Positions 47,682-58,710 of a stretch of DNA of 64,000 bases are shown here, piece by piece. Within the stretch, counting starts at the first letter, position 1. Every line of letters starts with the position of its first letter. The notes under the pieces were generated by a model that ran no database searches, had not been told where the DNA came from, and was given only the letters and a program-made list of their open reading frames with translations. The position numbers were made by a program, and so were the translations under genes. This DNA is from Lepisosteus oculatus. Its lineage: Eukaryota > Chordata > Actinopteri > Semionotiformes > Lepisosteidae. The stretch spans positions 40,805,148 to 40,869,147 of the forward strand of contig NC_090706.1 in the NCBI RefSeq assembly GCF_040954835.1, in the 5' to 3' direction.

Positions 47682-47687
47682 AATAAA
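47682..47687 (+). terminator. SAP30L: Distal SAP30L poly(A) signal
   Basis: AATAAA in the context gcttttaataaatgttctgt, followed by a GT-rich downstream element (ggtggtgttgtgtc). Confidence 0.55.
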
Positions 47688-48533
47688 TGTTCTGTGTATA
47701 GTAAACCGGTGGTGTTGTGTCATTGCTGCTGATGGGTCCTGTGCCAGTGTTGTGTTGCCCACAGTTTGGCCGGGGCAGTGTTGTACCCCCGCTGTCCTGG
47801 TTTGGGGGTTCAGTGGTGCTCTCTCGGCTGCTCAGATCCCCAGTGCGGGGGGCTGGACCAGCTCGGGGCTCTGGGGTCCGTTACCCTGGAGACCAGAAGA
47901 GCCAGGCCGTCTGGGAACAGCTCCTCAGGAGCAGCATGGGGTCAGTATTTCTTGACTGTTTTATCAATTTTCTCCCGATCTCAGGTTTGTAATGTGAATT
48001 CTTGCTGTGTGTTTGTTTTTTTTGAGTCTCTCAATATCGTATGCAGTTTTTTATTTCTTATTTTCTTCACTCACTGTGTATTATTGATATCTTCCCACAC
48101 AAGACTCTTTTATTAATTTCTGCAAAGGCATCTTCTAAATGCTAGGATGTATATGTAATTATAAATGTTTTTTTTGTCAAAGCTTTTTCAGTTTCCTCCC
48201 TGTGACTTCGAATGTTACACGTCTCTTAACGCGCGTCCTTTGTTTTTTAAACTGCTGGGTTCTGTTTCTCAAGTATTAAGTACGTGCAGCGCGCCTGCTG
48301 CAGTGGTTTTTATTCAGCTGTTTGTCTTTCAGTGTAAACCAGTGTTCCAACCATCAGCAGTGCACCTGCAGTCGAGTATCAGACGTGCGCTTGCTCTCCC
48401 GTGAACCTGTTGCCCGCACTCCGGCAAAACAGCGGTCCGCCTCTATAGCGCATCACTGATGCGGCCACACGGGGGCAGCATTGTGCCCACGAGTGAATTC
48501 CCTCTGCCTCGCATCCGCCTGATCATGCACTAG

Positions 48534-48555
48534 CGGCGGTGAAGTGGCACCGCCG
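48534..48555. repeat. Short perfect GC hairpin
   Basis: Arms cggcggtg (48534-48541) and caccgccg (48548-48555) flank a 6-nt loop (aagtgg). Confidence 0.8.
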
Positions 48556-48864
48556 TTGTAATGTAGTTGTTTGCTGGATACTGTTGCACGATTGTGCGTT
48601 TATATTATATCGATGCCCTCGATGGGCCGCCAGTAAATTGCCTTGCAGAGTCGCACGCCGATATGAAGGGGCGTGCCTGCAGCGCCGCAGACGGGGTCCA
48701 GTCCGGGACAAAGTCCGCTGCGGTCTTCAGCACAAATACTCACACCGCCGCTGTCGGAAACGCTGTGAGTGCAGAGCTCGCTTGACTACAGCTGACCGCT
48801 CCAGTGAGGAGCAGCCTGTCGTGAAGTCTCGGACTTGAGCGTGTTCAGAGTACTACATCCAGCT

Positions 48865-48967
48865 GGGGCTGCACACTGGTGGTGGTGGAGGGGAGTCCCC
48901 ATTATATGTAAAGCGCTTTGAGTGGAGCGTCCAGAAAAGCGCTATATAAGTGTAAGCAATTATTATT
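48865..48967 (+). repeat. Truncated copy of the dispersed repeat with ATT tail
   Basis: Reads ggggctgcacactggtggtg, then aaagcgctttgagtggagcg, tccagaaaagcgctatataa and an ATT-rich tail. It is the 3' end of the same family as 27515-27800 (antisense) and 60785-61020. Confidence 0.8.
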
Positions 48968-49177
48968 ACAAGCACAGCTGTGTCTTGAGCTGGGCAGGTA
49001 ATCTTATTTTACCCAGTTCTTATTAGGAACAGATCACACTGTAAGGGACTAAACTTTCATTTCGCCGGCTCTGTATTTCCCGCACCTTAAAGGTGGTCGC
49101 CGAATAAACACGTTTGCTACAGTCTCGTGTTAATCGGGGACGAGCCCCTCCCTTTCCCCTGCCGAGAGAGCAGCCCA

Positions 49178-49199
49178 GCCCGGCCCGGCCCGGCCCGGC
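49178..49199 (+). repeat. (CCCGG)n short tandem repeat
   Basis: Four copies of cccgg in a row within a CpG-rich stretch. Confidence 0.9.
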
Positions 49200-51565
49200 A
49201 GAGCTCGGCATCAGAATTAGCACGGGAATACCGCGGCTGGGTCGTTTCAAACAGTCAACCATGCTAGCAGGCATGCAGGTACAAATAGCATTTCCTTGGG
49301 TTTAAACTTTCTGAAAGGTGCCTGTTAGGGCGTGCCTCAGTATACTGTCCATTCCGAGCGCAAATAGATATACACCTACAGTACGCTGCTGCGCCAGAGC
49401 TTTGCATTGCTGCTGTGGGCTGGTTTTACTGTTTTTTTATGCGCAAACACAGTTCACTAGCCGTCTAATCCACGGCAGTGGGCTTTAAACCGCTCTTCCT
49501 GTCGGATGTGTATTTTTGGTGCGGAAATCTTGTCTTTCTGGAGGTGCAGCGAGGAGAAGGAGCATCAGCCCGTGGCAGTGAGGCAGTCGGAGGTGATTGG
49601 TGGGTGTGACCGATGGGCTGCTACAGCACTCCAGGCTGGCTGTTCATATACAGTTGAACTTGATGCGTTGTGATCAAGTCTTTAAACACCCTGGTCCGTG
49701 TGACGTGAAGATGCTTAAAAACCCGTCTCGATCGTTTCTCGCCAAAGCTCGTCCGTGTCAATAAAAAAGCTGTTACAATAGTAGAAACCACACAGGGGGG
49801 CTTAAATACACAGTTCACAACATATATTGTGATTGCTGAATGTGTCTAGGGCGTCTTGAGAATTGCGCACAAGAGCGAATATATCACTTAGACCAAAGCT
49901 ACATAGGAGCGCTGTTGATTGTCAGTTTACATGCAGGTAGACCGAGTGACACATGTATTCCACCATTAACACCTTTAGTCGTTTAGATTTATTATTGTTA
50001 ATACTAAGGAGACAGTGTTATGGAAGTTGTTATTGCAGAACAACGCCAGATTATTGCTCGTGTGAAGTTAAAGTGGTACACACTAGTTTAGACAACGCGA
50101 CTTTTGAAGTCGCTTTTAAATGGTGTATTCACGTATCGTGTCGTTGCCGATTTTTACAAACCTACTGTAAGTGTTTGCAGTCGGGGGTTTGCGCCCATGG
50201 ACCACAATCGTGGTATCGTTTTCGGTTCGCCTGCCTTCCCCGCACGGAAATTTGCGGAAACTGGCGGTGAGGAGGTCGCCCTTCAGGCTGTGGTTTCGGG
50301 TCCGGCCTGTGTGACTGTTCGGTGCCCATTCAGGTACACCCCGGAGAGACGCGGCGGCGGGGTTATGAACAGGGCTGGGCCTGGTAGTTCGATATGTTCC
50401 CTCTCCTAGCGACATTATTCGCCTGCCCTGCCCTGGGCAGTATGAACCGCTGACCTGGCGGACAGGTGCCCGAGGTGCGAGGGAAGGCGGTGATGTTTCT
50501 GATGGCTCGGGTCATGCCAGACGGCGGCTTATTTGCGTGGTTTACACGCAGGAAAGAGCCCTGCTTGCACCCCTGGGCTATAAAGTTCACTGATGTACAG
50601 TTGCTAGATTGCTGGTAGTAAAACTACACAGTTATTATTAAGGTGTTATTTTGGGATTTGTAAGTAATAACCAAGCGAATTAAGACCGATGACGCCAATG
50701 CCATCCATCGACCCTCGTAAATTACATAAAAGGCTTAATCTGGCTGGTTCGTACTAACGTGATGAGAACAAAGGAAAATAACTATAAAATACAACTTCCC
50801 ACATGACAACAGGCCCTAAATCAAAACCTTTCAGTGTATAAGGACATGTATATTAATACGGTTTGTTGTTTGCACTATTTTTTTTTCTAAGACGAGCATT
50901 TAATAAAGTTCAGCTAAAGGTTGATATCCCGTGGGTATCCTCGTGCAGTCCTAAATAGGGGTTAAGTTTGCTTTTTTCCTGTCGTTTCCAGTGTCTAACG
51001 ATGAAGTATATTTAATGGTAGCGTTTCACAGCTGAAGCTCCCGGGACGCGACGCAAAGCCGAGGGTGGGACTGAGCCCCGCCGCGGGTCCCGTGTTCTCA
51101 CAGCGAGAGCGGAGCTCGGGTTACCAAGCAGTAGGGAGACCTTGCCGGGGCGAGCCTGATCGATCTTTGCCTGATCGATGAAGGCCGGGTGAGAAAGTCC
51201 CGGCGATCAGCCCTCCCGCAGGCCCGGGGGCTGTGCAGCACAGTCTGCGGCTAATGAGGACCCCCGCGGGGTCAGACAAGCCCCAGCCCCCTGGCTGCCC
51301 CGAGCGCCCACGCAGGGGGAAGCACACTGGGCCGCTCTCCGTGGCCGCCCTCCCCTCAGGACCGTCGCACCCGGGGGCTGCGAGCTGCGTGGCTTTAATT
51401 CACGACTGCAGTCCTATTTTACTCGCATTTCCCAAAGTTGGGACGTTACTTCGAACATCGTTTCGCATAACAGGCTCAAATATCGGATTTTGTGTTCTCG
51501 TGTTTATTGACTTGATCTGTTGGCAGAAATGAAGCGAGTTCTGCATGGCATTGTGGCCAAAGTCC

Positions 51566-51566
<1 letters not shown>

Positions 51567-51617
<51 letters not shown>
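51567..51617 (+). repeat. (ATT)17 microsatellite
   Basis: Seventeen uninterrupted ATT units, probably polymorphic. Asparagine-rich minus-strand frames across it are artefacts. Confidence 0.98.
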
Positions 51618-53444
51618 GCTAGTATGTGGGGCATTTTTGTTCCGTTTTTCTATCTGAGTTTCAGATCGAGCCTCTTTAATTTTTACCTTTTTCTTTTCTT
51701 TTAACTTTGCGGCATTGATTGGTAGATCATCTAAACTCGTGTTTCCTGGGGTCTTCACACCGGTTTTCACGTGCATTGATTGATACTGTTTTACAGTTTT
51801 ACGTTTTGTCTGGTTAGAGATTTAAGTGAAATGCTGATGTCGTTAGTAACTCTATAACGCATATATACCCCTACAGTTAATACGACAGTGGCCCTCCGGA
51901 TGGACCGAATCGAGCATTCTCTCGTTTGAAACATTTGGTCTTGGCGAGTAAATTAAACCGCTCCCACCCTGTCCGTAAGGCTGCCGGTTCGCTCAGCACA
52001 GTTACCATTTTTTTAACTTCCATCGATCGGCTCTGAAACCCACATGGTGGTAATTTAGTCGTTCAAGTTCCAGCACGATGTGATTTCGCTATTTCTGAAG
52101 GAAACGATAACCGATGTAAAATCCTACCATAAAACACAATCAAGCCGATGATATTTTGCCCATAAATTAAAGATGAGTCGTACGGCGTTTCTCACAAAAC
52201 ATGTTTTGTTTCAGTTCCTTTGTACAGTATGTGACCACTTTCCACCCAAATGACTCTGGACGATATATTCGCTGGCTCTTAGAACAAGTGCAAGAGTCTG
52301 AAACCGCGCTCGGCGCAGGGAGGTGAAAAGGGCCGGAAACTGGGACGGTGCGTGTTCTGGTGACACCGGTTGTAACGTGTCGGGTGCTCCGTCAGCGGTC
52401 CAGATGGGGGCTGTCACGGGTACCCCCGTCCTGGACGAGTCTGATGTCACCCAGGAATCCCGCGCGGCTCCGCGGAGTCTCATCAGCAGCGCGCTGGAGA
52501 TAAAGAGGCCGTCGCACGGAGGGTAAATAAACAGGGGTGGGGAGGAGGAGGGGGCAGTTATCGGCCACAGCGGGCTGGCGAATGGATTTCAGTTCGGCCA
52601 GTTCTGAAGGACCTGGGTGTGCGGGGCGGGTCACCTAATCATCAGGCTGCTCTCACTCATCTAGGCCTAATAATGCCGAAATCTCACATTCTGAAACTTG
52701 CTTGTTAGCTGTCACCTACACATATATGTGTGTTATATATGCGACACACTGTGGTGACGCGGAGCTTCAGTATGTTTGAGCAGACCGACATCTATTGTAA
52801 TAGTATTGGGCAAAACACGATGACATTAAAACAGCTATAACTACAGTATAGTGTGATGATGCCGATGAAAATTGCAATTATTAGCAGTAGATGTTGTAAG
52901 AAGATATTCCGCATTAGGGGACATAGTTGGCGCAGCTTTTTCTCACTAATAATCAGCGAGTACGACACCTGGCCGGTAGCGCGACGCTAGAAATGTTGCG
53001 CAAAAACACCGCTTCTCCTTTGCTCATTTCTTCTGTCGGCACCGGCTTTCGACAAACACAAAATTAAATGTCAAAGGGATCTCTGCGAACGTGTCAAACG
53101 GCTCAGAATGTCAGAATATTATACCTTTAATAATCATGACAGCATGCCCGCCGGTACACGGTGAAAGTGTAGGATTAAAGTTAGTAACTCATTTTGACCC
53201 TGTGCTTTGAAAAGCTCGCATAATAATAATAATAATAAATTCGCAGTGATGCCATAGGCTTTCCATGTTATAATAGATACAGATAAATCTCAGCTGTTTC
53301 TTTCAAATAATAAATTATGACGCTCTAGGTTAAATAATAATTTAAGAGATGGTGCAAACATGAAATAAATGGGTGTTTCGACATGAGTAATTAATGGGTA
53401 ATCCGTGCAATGCGTTTAGATGTATCGTGAATTTCATTTTTCTA

Positions 53445-53450
53445 TTTATT
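53445..53450 (-). terminator. HAND1: Likely HAND1 poly(A) signal
   Basis: AATAAA on the minus strand (forward tttatt), about 434 bases after the HAND1 stop. It gives a 3' UTR of ordinary length. Confidence 0.5.
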
Positions 53451-53883
53451 TCACTAGAAACAAGAATACGGAGAGACACACTGGAGGTAGATTGAGACAT
53501 TCGAATACCACGGATACAGCGTGCGGCTCGTCCGCAGCCGAGCGCGGCCCGGACTGGCCCACGATCCAGACCTCCCGAAACCCACCCGTGCACACGCCTG
53601 AAATGTTCTCGCCGGCCACGGTGCGGGCGCAGTCGTATCTGCGGTCCTTGTGACTGGGCCTGCATCTCGGCAAGAGAAGAAGTTCAGGTTAGCCGGGAGC
53701 GGGGTGTCCGCCGGAGAGGAGCGCTCGGTTTGCCTCCCGAGACGGGCCCGCTGCTCCCTGCGGGCTGAAACCTGCCTCTTGACCGCAAAGTCGCCCGCTC
53801 CGGGAGTCCAAGTGGTTGTATTCCAAGTCTCTGGCGCCTGTATACCGAGTCTTTCTGCGGGGGGGCCGCTCCGCCAGGTACTT
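53451..53883 (-). other. HAND1: Probable HAND1 3' UTR
   Basis: The sequence between the HAND1 stop and the minus-strand AATAAA at 53445 is GC-rich near the stop and AT-rich at the end. Open frames here on either strand are not recognisable proteins. Confidence 0.5.
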
Positions 53884-53979
53884 TCACTGGTTGAGCTCCA
53901 GAGCCCAGACCTGCTGGGGCCAGCCTGTGCGACCTTTCAGTCTCTTCTCGCCGGCCAGAGAGCCCGGAACACCTTCGTT
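53884..53979 (-). CDS. HAND1: HAND1 coding exon 2
   Basis: The minus-strand acceptor cttcttcccacag is directly followed by [20 protein letters not shown], then [11 protein letters not shown], with stop TGA at 53886-53884. The last 16 residues are the conserved HAND C-terminal motif in its HAND1 form. Confidence 0.96.
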   Translation of the reverse strand, partial: NEGVPGSLAGEKRLKGRTGWPQQVWALELNQ

Positions 53980-55605
53980 CTGTGGGAAGAAGAGACGCGC
54001 TTCAGAAACCTCGAACAGCCTCCAGGGCAGAGCCGTCTCCGCCGCATTGCAACCGTTTGAGCGAGGCACCCCAAAAAAGGGACGTCACTTTTTAAATGCT
54101 CCTTACATTTATAGATTTTGCTTTTTATTTCACCTTTTGGCCATGCTGAGGTCCGAGTCAAAATAATTTGGCCGATAACATTAAAAAATATATATACTGA
54201 AAAACAGGATATCATATAATTCCCAATATACTACTGATTAAATTAAATAAACCTAATTGTATTAACCTTAAACGAATTAAATTTGTTTTCGTTTTTTCAC
54301 AAATATTTTCTTAAATAACAATTTCGTAAATCAGTTTTACAACGCAATATTGAACACTGACACAAATTAAAATCTTTTTTTTTTTAGTTTTTAAAGTCTC
54401 ATTCAGCTTTATTCCTTGTTTTCGTTCACGTATATTTTTTCTGTGTTCTGAAATGTTTTAATCTGAAACTAGTAAGCGACTAATCGAGGTTTTGAAATAT
54501 AACCTCGCTTTTGTCGATTTCGAGGTAACGTTTTCTTAATGCGCACTTGAAAATACAGAACTTAACGGGAAAATAAATTTGTAATTGAATCAAATATGTC
54601 TTCATACATCAACACTAGGCACAAAATAATGTAAAAACCGTTTTTAATAATACTGGTACTACGCCTTGGGTGAGACACAGATGAAGTCAGTTTTATCTCC
54701 GAGCCCATTAGCAGTATTAATAACAGCAAATAACATATTGAAGTCGCTTTTTCTCACACGAACAGTACGATTTTGTCGTAGGCACAGGAAACACATCTGA
54801 AAAACATTGCTCGAAAAACGTTATTATTTGTTGAATTTAATCAATAAATTTAAGAGAGATTTATTTTCACTTGAAATTACTAAGAACACATGCACACGCG
54901 TATACAGGCCTGGGTGACATACTGGAAACTTCAGCGGCGCTCAGACAGGGACAAGAGTATTGGAAGAGTAACAGTAGGATAACACTCCGGGCCGGTTTTA
55001 CCTCAAATTGATCAGATTACCTCAGTTGATCACAGTCTTGAAGTGCGCATATACAGTATCACGTGTGCTAATACGGGTTTTATCATTTAAAAATAATTTT
55101 AAAAAAAAACTTTTTAAAAATGCCTCACCGCTTCTCGTTTTCTTTTCAGGTCTCTGTTGTCGAATTTCTTGATTTCAGCCTTAAACCCCTCCGTTTCCCC
55201 AGCGTCTTTCGCCAGCACGTCCATCAGGTACGCGATGTAGCTGGTCGCCAGTCTCAGGGTTTTGATTTTGGACAGCTTCGTGTCCGCGGGGACGTTCGGG
55301 ATGCACTCTCTCAGCTCGGCAAAGGCGCTGTTGATGCTCTCCGTCCGGCGTCGCTCCTTCTTGGGCGCGGAGACCCGTCTTCTGCCCATCCGCCCGTCCA
55401 GCGCCTCCAGCTGACCCTGCTCCGGCGCCGGGCCCGGGACCACGAACTCCGAGCCGTATGAAGGCTGGAGGTGCAGCTCTGGAGTGACCTCGCCATGATT
55501 GACCACCCAGCTCTGAAAGTAAGGGTTATCCTGGTGGCACCGGGACACAAACGGGAAAGGTTCGCGCATCAGGTGGTGGTGCTGGTAGCTCCCGATCAAA
55601 TTCAT
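53884..55605 (-). CDS. HAND1: HAND1 bHLH transcription factor (complete)
   Basis: Spliced CDS: 55605-55129 joined to 53979-53884, giving 190 aa. HAND1 is a Twist-family bHLH factor that dimerises with E-proteins, binds E-boxes and patterns heart and lateral mesoderm. The N-terminus [17 protein letters not shown] and the C-terminus [16 protein letters not shown] are diagnostic of HAND1; HAND2 has WPQHVWALELKQ. The bHLH spans about residues 82-134: basic region KKERRRTES, helix 1 [13 protein letters not shown], loop [10 protein letters not shown], helix 2 [19 protein letters not shown]. Thr88 and Ser90 correspond to the phosphorylated Thr107/Ser109 of mammalian HAND1. The protein is about 25 residues shorter than human, mostly because the His- and Ala-rich N-terminal runs are absent. 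The ATG has G at -3 and is the first in frame. Confidence 0.97.
53980..55128 (-). other. HAND1: HAND1 intron (1.15 kb)
   Basis: Donor gtgagg (55128-55123) and acceptor cccacag (ending 53980). Strongly AT-rich sequence, with no repeat or gene recognised. The single-intron structure and its position after the KRKRE segment match mammalian HAND1. Confidence 0.92.
55129..55605 (-). CDS. HAND1: HAND1 coding exon 1
   Basis: Encodes 159 aa from [10 protein letters not shown] to LKRKREA, including the complete bHLH domain. The open frame continues four codons into the intron, so the exon end is set by the donor gtgagg and the HAND1 alignment. Confidence 0.97.
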
Positions 55606-55982
55606 GTCGGCAGCTGGCTGGGGAAACAGAGTCCGGACGAACCCCGCCTGAAGCCGAGTGTCTTCTCCCCTCTCGCAGCTCGAACCTCGCCTTTACAGGG
55701 TCTCCATGGGCGAACCCGAAGGGGGTGGCGAATTCTCAAACTCGGGGGTGCAGCAGGATCACGAACTCGTCGCGGCGTGTTAGAAAATAGCCTGAGAGCA
55801 TTTTCACAAAGCAGCCCTTTTCCGCGTGTCGCCTGTGTTGAAATTAAAAACCGGCACTGACATACTGTCAGTCAGTGTGAGAGAAATAAAGGATATATGA
55901 GTGTGAGTGAGAGAGAGAGATTCCGATCTGCTGTGCGGCAAAGTTCCTTGTTCTGCTGAATCGCGAGGTTGCAAATTTAACC
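55606..55982 (-). promoter_or_regulatory. HAND1: Predicted HAND1 5' UTR with three upstream ORFs
   Basis: If transcription starts about 28 bases after the TATA-like box, the leader is about 375 nt. It contains three closed upstream ORFs on the minus strand: 55863-55804 (19 residues), 55801-55736 (21 residues) and 55707-55693 (4 residues). None overlaps the main start codon. Such uORFs often lower or regulate translation; here this is inference. Confidence 0.45.
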
Positions 55983-56006
55983 CTTCTGAAGGTGAGGAGG
56001 CCCACG

Positions 56007-56014
56007 CTTATATG
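56007..56014 (-). promoter_or_regulatory. HAND1: Candidate HAND1 TATA box
   Basis: The minus strand reads caccatataagcg, a good TATA-like element about 400 bp upstream of the HAND1 ATG. It would place the start site near 55980. No equally good TATA element was noticed closer to the gene. Confidence 0.5.
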
Positions 56015-58595
56015 GTGTAGAAACAGGGCGCTGTGCAGCTGACCAATGGAGAGGGCGACAGGGGATGAGGGAGGAGATCTGACGGCCCTGACAGACCCGC
56101 AAGGCTAACGGTACAGCCCGCAGACCGCTGCGCGCCGACGCACAAGGCAGCAGTGAAACCTTTAAACGGCGGACGGTGACACAGGCGACGATGCCTCATA
56201 TATCCCCAAAACGCAACTTGCTGGACAAGTGTCGCACTGTTTGGTTTTGTTTTTTTTTTCCCGTGACTTCATAGTTATTTTTTCATTTTTATCTAAAAGA
56301 CCTGGTGTTAAAAAAAAACCCTTTCGCCTTTGTGCTGAGAACGCAATATGAATTTATTCGCATGTCGAGATGCCCCTGGTTTGAATAATAAAAGCCTTTG
56401 CCAGCAGACACGGCTCCGCGAGCGCGTGACGGGTCCTGTGCTGGGAGGCCAACGGAATGACCAGCCGGTCCGGCCGCAGCGGCAGCAGGGCTCGGAGAGG
56501 CCGGACTTCAGAACCACAGGGCAAGGGGCGAGATACAGCCACAGAGCGTCTTCAAGCGCCCCCAGCATAAAATAACAACAACAACAAGAAGAAGAATATT
56601 ATAATTATTATTATTGTTGTTGTTGCTGTTGTCTGATTATAATAATTACATAGTAATAATATTTATATATAATAATAATAACGAGGTTCATATTATTAAC
56701 AACCCTGAAGATTATTATCCCCATAACCTTATCAATATAAATATAATCGTATTATATAAAGTATCCTGATACTTTTCAAAGGCTTTTCTTCAGTTATTAG
56801 GATCGAAGACTGTCGGAAAATGTCTGTTTTTTTTTAAATTGGAGATCCTGACCAAACGGACTCGAGGAAGCCGAACGGCGCCCTCTCCTTTTTCAAGTTT
56901 ATTTTCTTACGTTCAACAAAACACGAAATGTCGTTAATTGCTACTGAAAAGATGGGGATTATTGTATATAAAATTCCCAGTCAGTGTTTTCTGTGACGAG
57001 CCGAACACCGGCGGAGTTGTGTCACGGCCCTGAGGTCGTTTCCCAGCTGTTTTCCCAGTTTCCGGGGGGTTTCGGACACTCGGGATGCACGAACACGTGG
57101 GTCGAAACCTCTGTACGAGGAGATCTGTTGCGTCGGGAGAAAAGTTCCTGAATTTTACCGAAAGCCCGAGTTTGAGTGTAGTCTTCAGTCCCTCATCTAA
57201 TATCCGAAGACAACACGCACTTGCAGAGACACGGCTCGGGTTCCAACAGTCCACTCGAACTTCCTAACCTGTCTGTTAAATGTGAACGACTAAAAAAAAA
57301 ACTTTGATTTTAATTCCGTTGTCTGTTCGTTTTTTTTGTTGTTGTTGTTGCATTTTTAAAAAACTAAATTGTATGAACGGGTTCTAATAAATTATAGATA
57401 CAATCATTTGACGTTAAAGCAATAATTTGGTGTCGTTTTTACTTAACTAAAGAAATACATTGCGAATTCGCTATTAAAATTGAGAATTTAATACCAATGC
57501 CATGGTGACGGACTCTTAAGGGTATGAAATCCATTATATAATGCCCCCGATTTCATTCCAGGTCAGTTTAGCCAATACGCCTGGACTCGGGTTCGAGTAC
57601 TGTGTGTACAGTATGTTCTCTTTCCACGGGTCAAAGGCGCGCAGATCCCCGCGGCCTCTCTGTCATCTGTTCGCATTTTCCCCCTATTAGGCGAGTCCAG
57701 CAGCCAGGCCTGGTGACACCTCGCTTGCCGGCCGCCAGGCTAAACTGACCCACGCGTTTGTCTTGCGTGAGAAAGAACGATCAGACCTTATGAAAGAAAG
57801 CAATAAACGAAAAGCAGCGAAGCCCCTTCGCTCTGTTGCCCGAGAGGCCCGTATCGATGCATCACCTGCACCGTGCAGAGCCGGCCTGAGCTGCAAGCGG
57901 GTCCCCCACTGCACGTCACGCGGTGCCCGCTGTGGGAGCTGGGCGCGCGTGCGAACCCACCGGCTGAAGGGGGGCGCGCGGGTTATCGCTCCCGCCGCGC
58001 GAGACCTGTCCCCCCTCGGCCCGACATTCCTCCACTGCGCGCGCCGCGCACGGCTGGCTTATCTGCAGGAGACGAAAACATTATCCCATTACATTACATG
58101 ACCTTGACGCTATTTAGAAACCATTTACTGCATTTCTTATCTAAATATAGCAATAAATCAGCGCTCCCCGGTTCCAGTTAAACAGATATTCCGTGAAAAG
58201 CGGCTCTGCACAGCCACTGTTTATATTACAGAGAAGGTACAGATTTTGACTGTCTTCTCTCCTCTCATGTCAGCGGACGGCATCAAATAAGTATCCGCTC
58301 TTTCGCCGACTGCAAATTTCACGATTCAGTTTTAATGACAACGGCAATAATGCAAGCGACGTCTGTCGTGATTCTCTCCGGAGGACCAGACAGAAATCGG
58401 GAGTGTCTTGGCGATAACTTTGTCAAGACAAAGCTTTCTGACAAAACGACCCTACAAAATGATGCAGAATTCCATATTGGGATCTTGCTAATTATCCCTT
58501 CACAACAGACATTATTGTACAATGTCAATGTCTTGTATATGTATACAAAGTATTGTATAATGTCAATTATAATGTATAATTGTATAAACCCTCAC
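56015..58595. other. HAND1 upstream region, proximal
   Basis: No gene supported. It contains simple repeats (56572-56700), an AT-rich stretch and a GC-rich, CpG-dense patch at about 57.85-58.06 kb. It probably includes HAND1 regulatory sequence, which cannot be resolved by eye. Confidence 0.65.
56572..56632. repeat. Inverted microsatellite (AAC)n - (ATT)n - (GTT)n
   Basis: An (AAC)5 run is followed by AAG and ATT runs and then by (GTT)n. The AAC and GTT runs are complementary and can form a hairpin with an AT-rich loop. Confidence 0.85.
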
Positions 58596-58710
58596 ACCTG
58601 AAGAAGGCTCCACGACCGAAACGTTGTGTTTTCTTTCTTCTTTTTTTTTCAGCAGGAATAAGCCTATTACTTGTTCCTTGCAGCCTACGCAGGCTGACGC
58701 AGCTACCCAG
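58596..58710 (+). repeat. Dispersed repeat with GAAGAAGG...CCGAAACGTTGTG motif
   Basis: Contains cacctgaagaaggctccacg, then accgaaacgttgtg, a T-run and agcaggaataagcctattac. This matches a repeat type that is common in fish and amphibian genomes. The family name was not determined. Confidence 0.6.

Larger units (their letters stand above)
45451..47705 (+). other. SAP30L: Probable SAP30L 3' UTR (alternative short and long forms)
   Basis: Two good poly(A) signals, at 45580 and 47682, suggest a short (about 150 nt) and a long (about 2.2 kb) 3' UTR. No open frame in the interval is recognisable. Confidence 0.5.
47706..53444. other. Intergenic region between convergent SAP30L and HAND1
   Basis: About 5.7 kb without a supported gene. 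It includes CpG-rich patches (48.4-48.8, 51.0-51.4 and 52.3-52.6 kb), a truncated dispersed repeat (48865-48967), a CCCGG run (49178-49199) and an (ATT)17 microsatellite. HAND1 enhancers may lie here, but none can be identified by reading alone. Confidence 0.7.

Noticed and set aside
51504-51776. Asn-rich 90-aa minus-strand ORF
   Set aside because: The poly-Asn run is the translation of the (ATT)17 microsatellite.
53650-54060. 136-aa plus-strand ORF over HAND1 exon 2
   Set aside because: It is the shadow of the HAND1 minus-strand exon and 3' UTR. No recognisable domain.
53884-55605. Assignment as HAND2
   Set aside because: The C-terminus reads [11 protein letters not shown] and the N-terminus MNLIGSY, both HAND1 features, and the neighbours are GALNT10 and SAP30L, not GALNT7, SAP30 and SCRG1.
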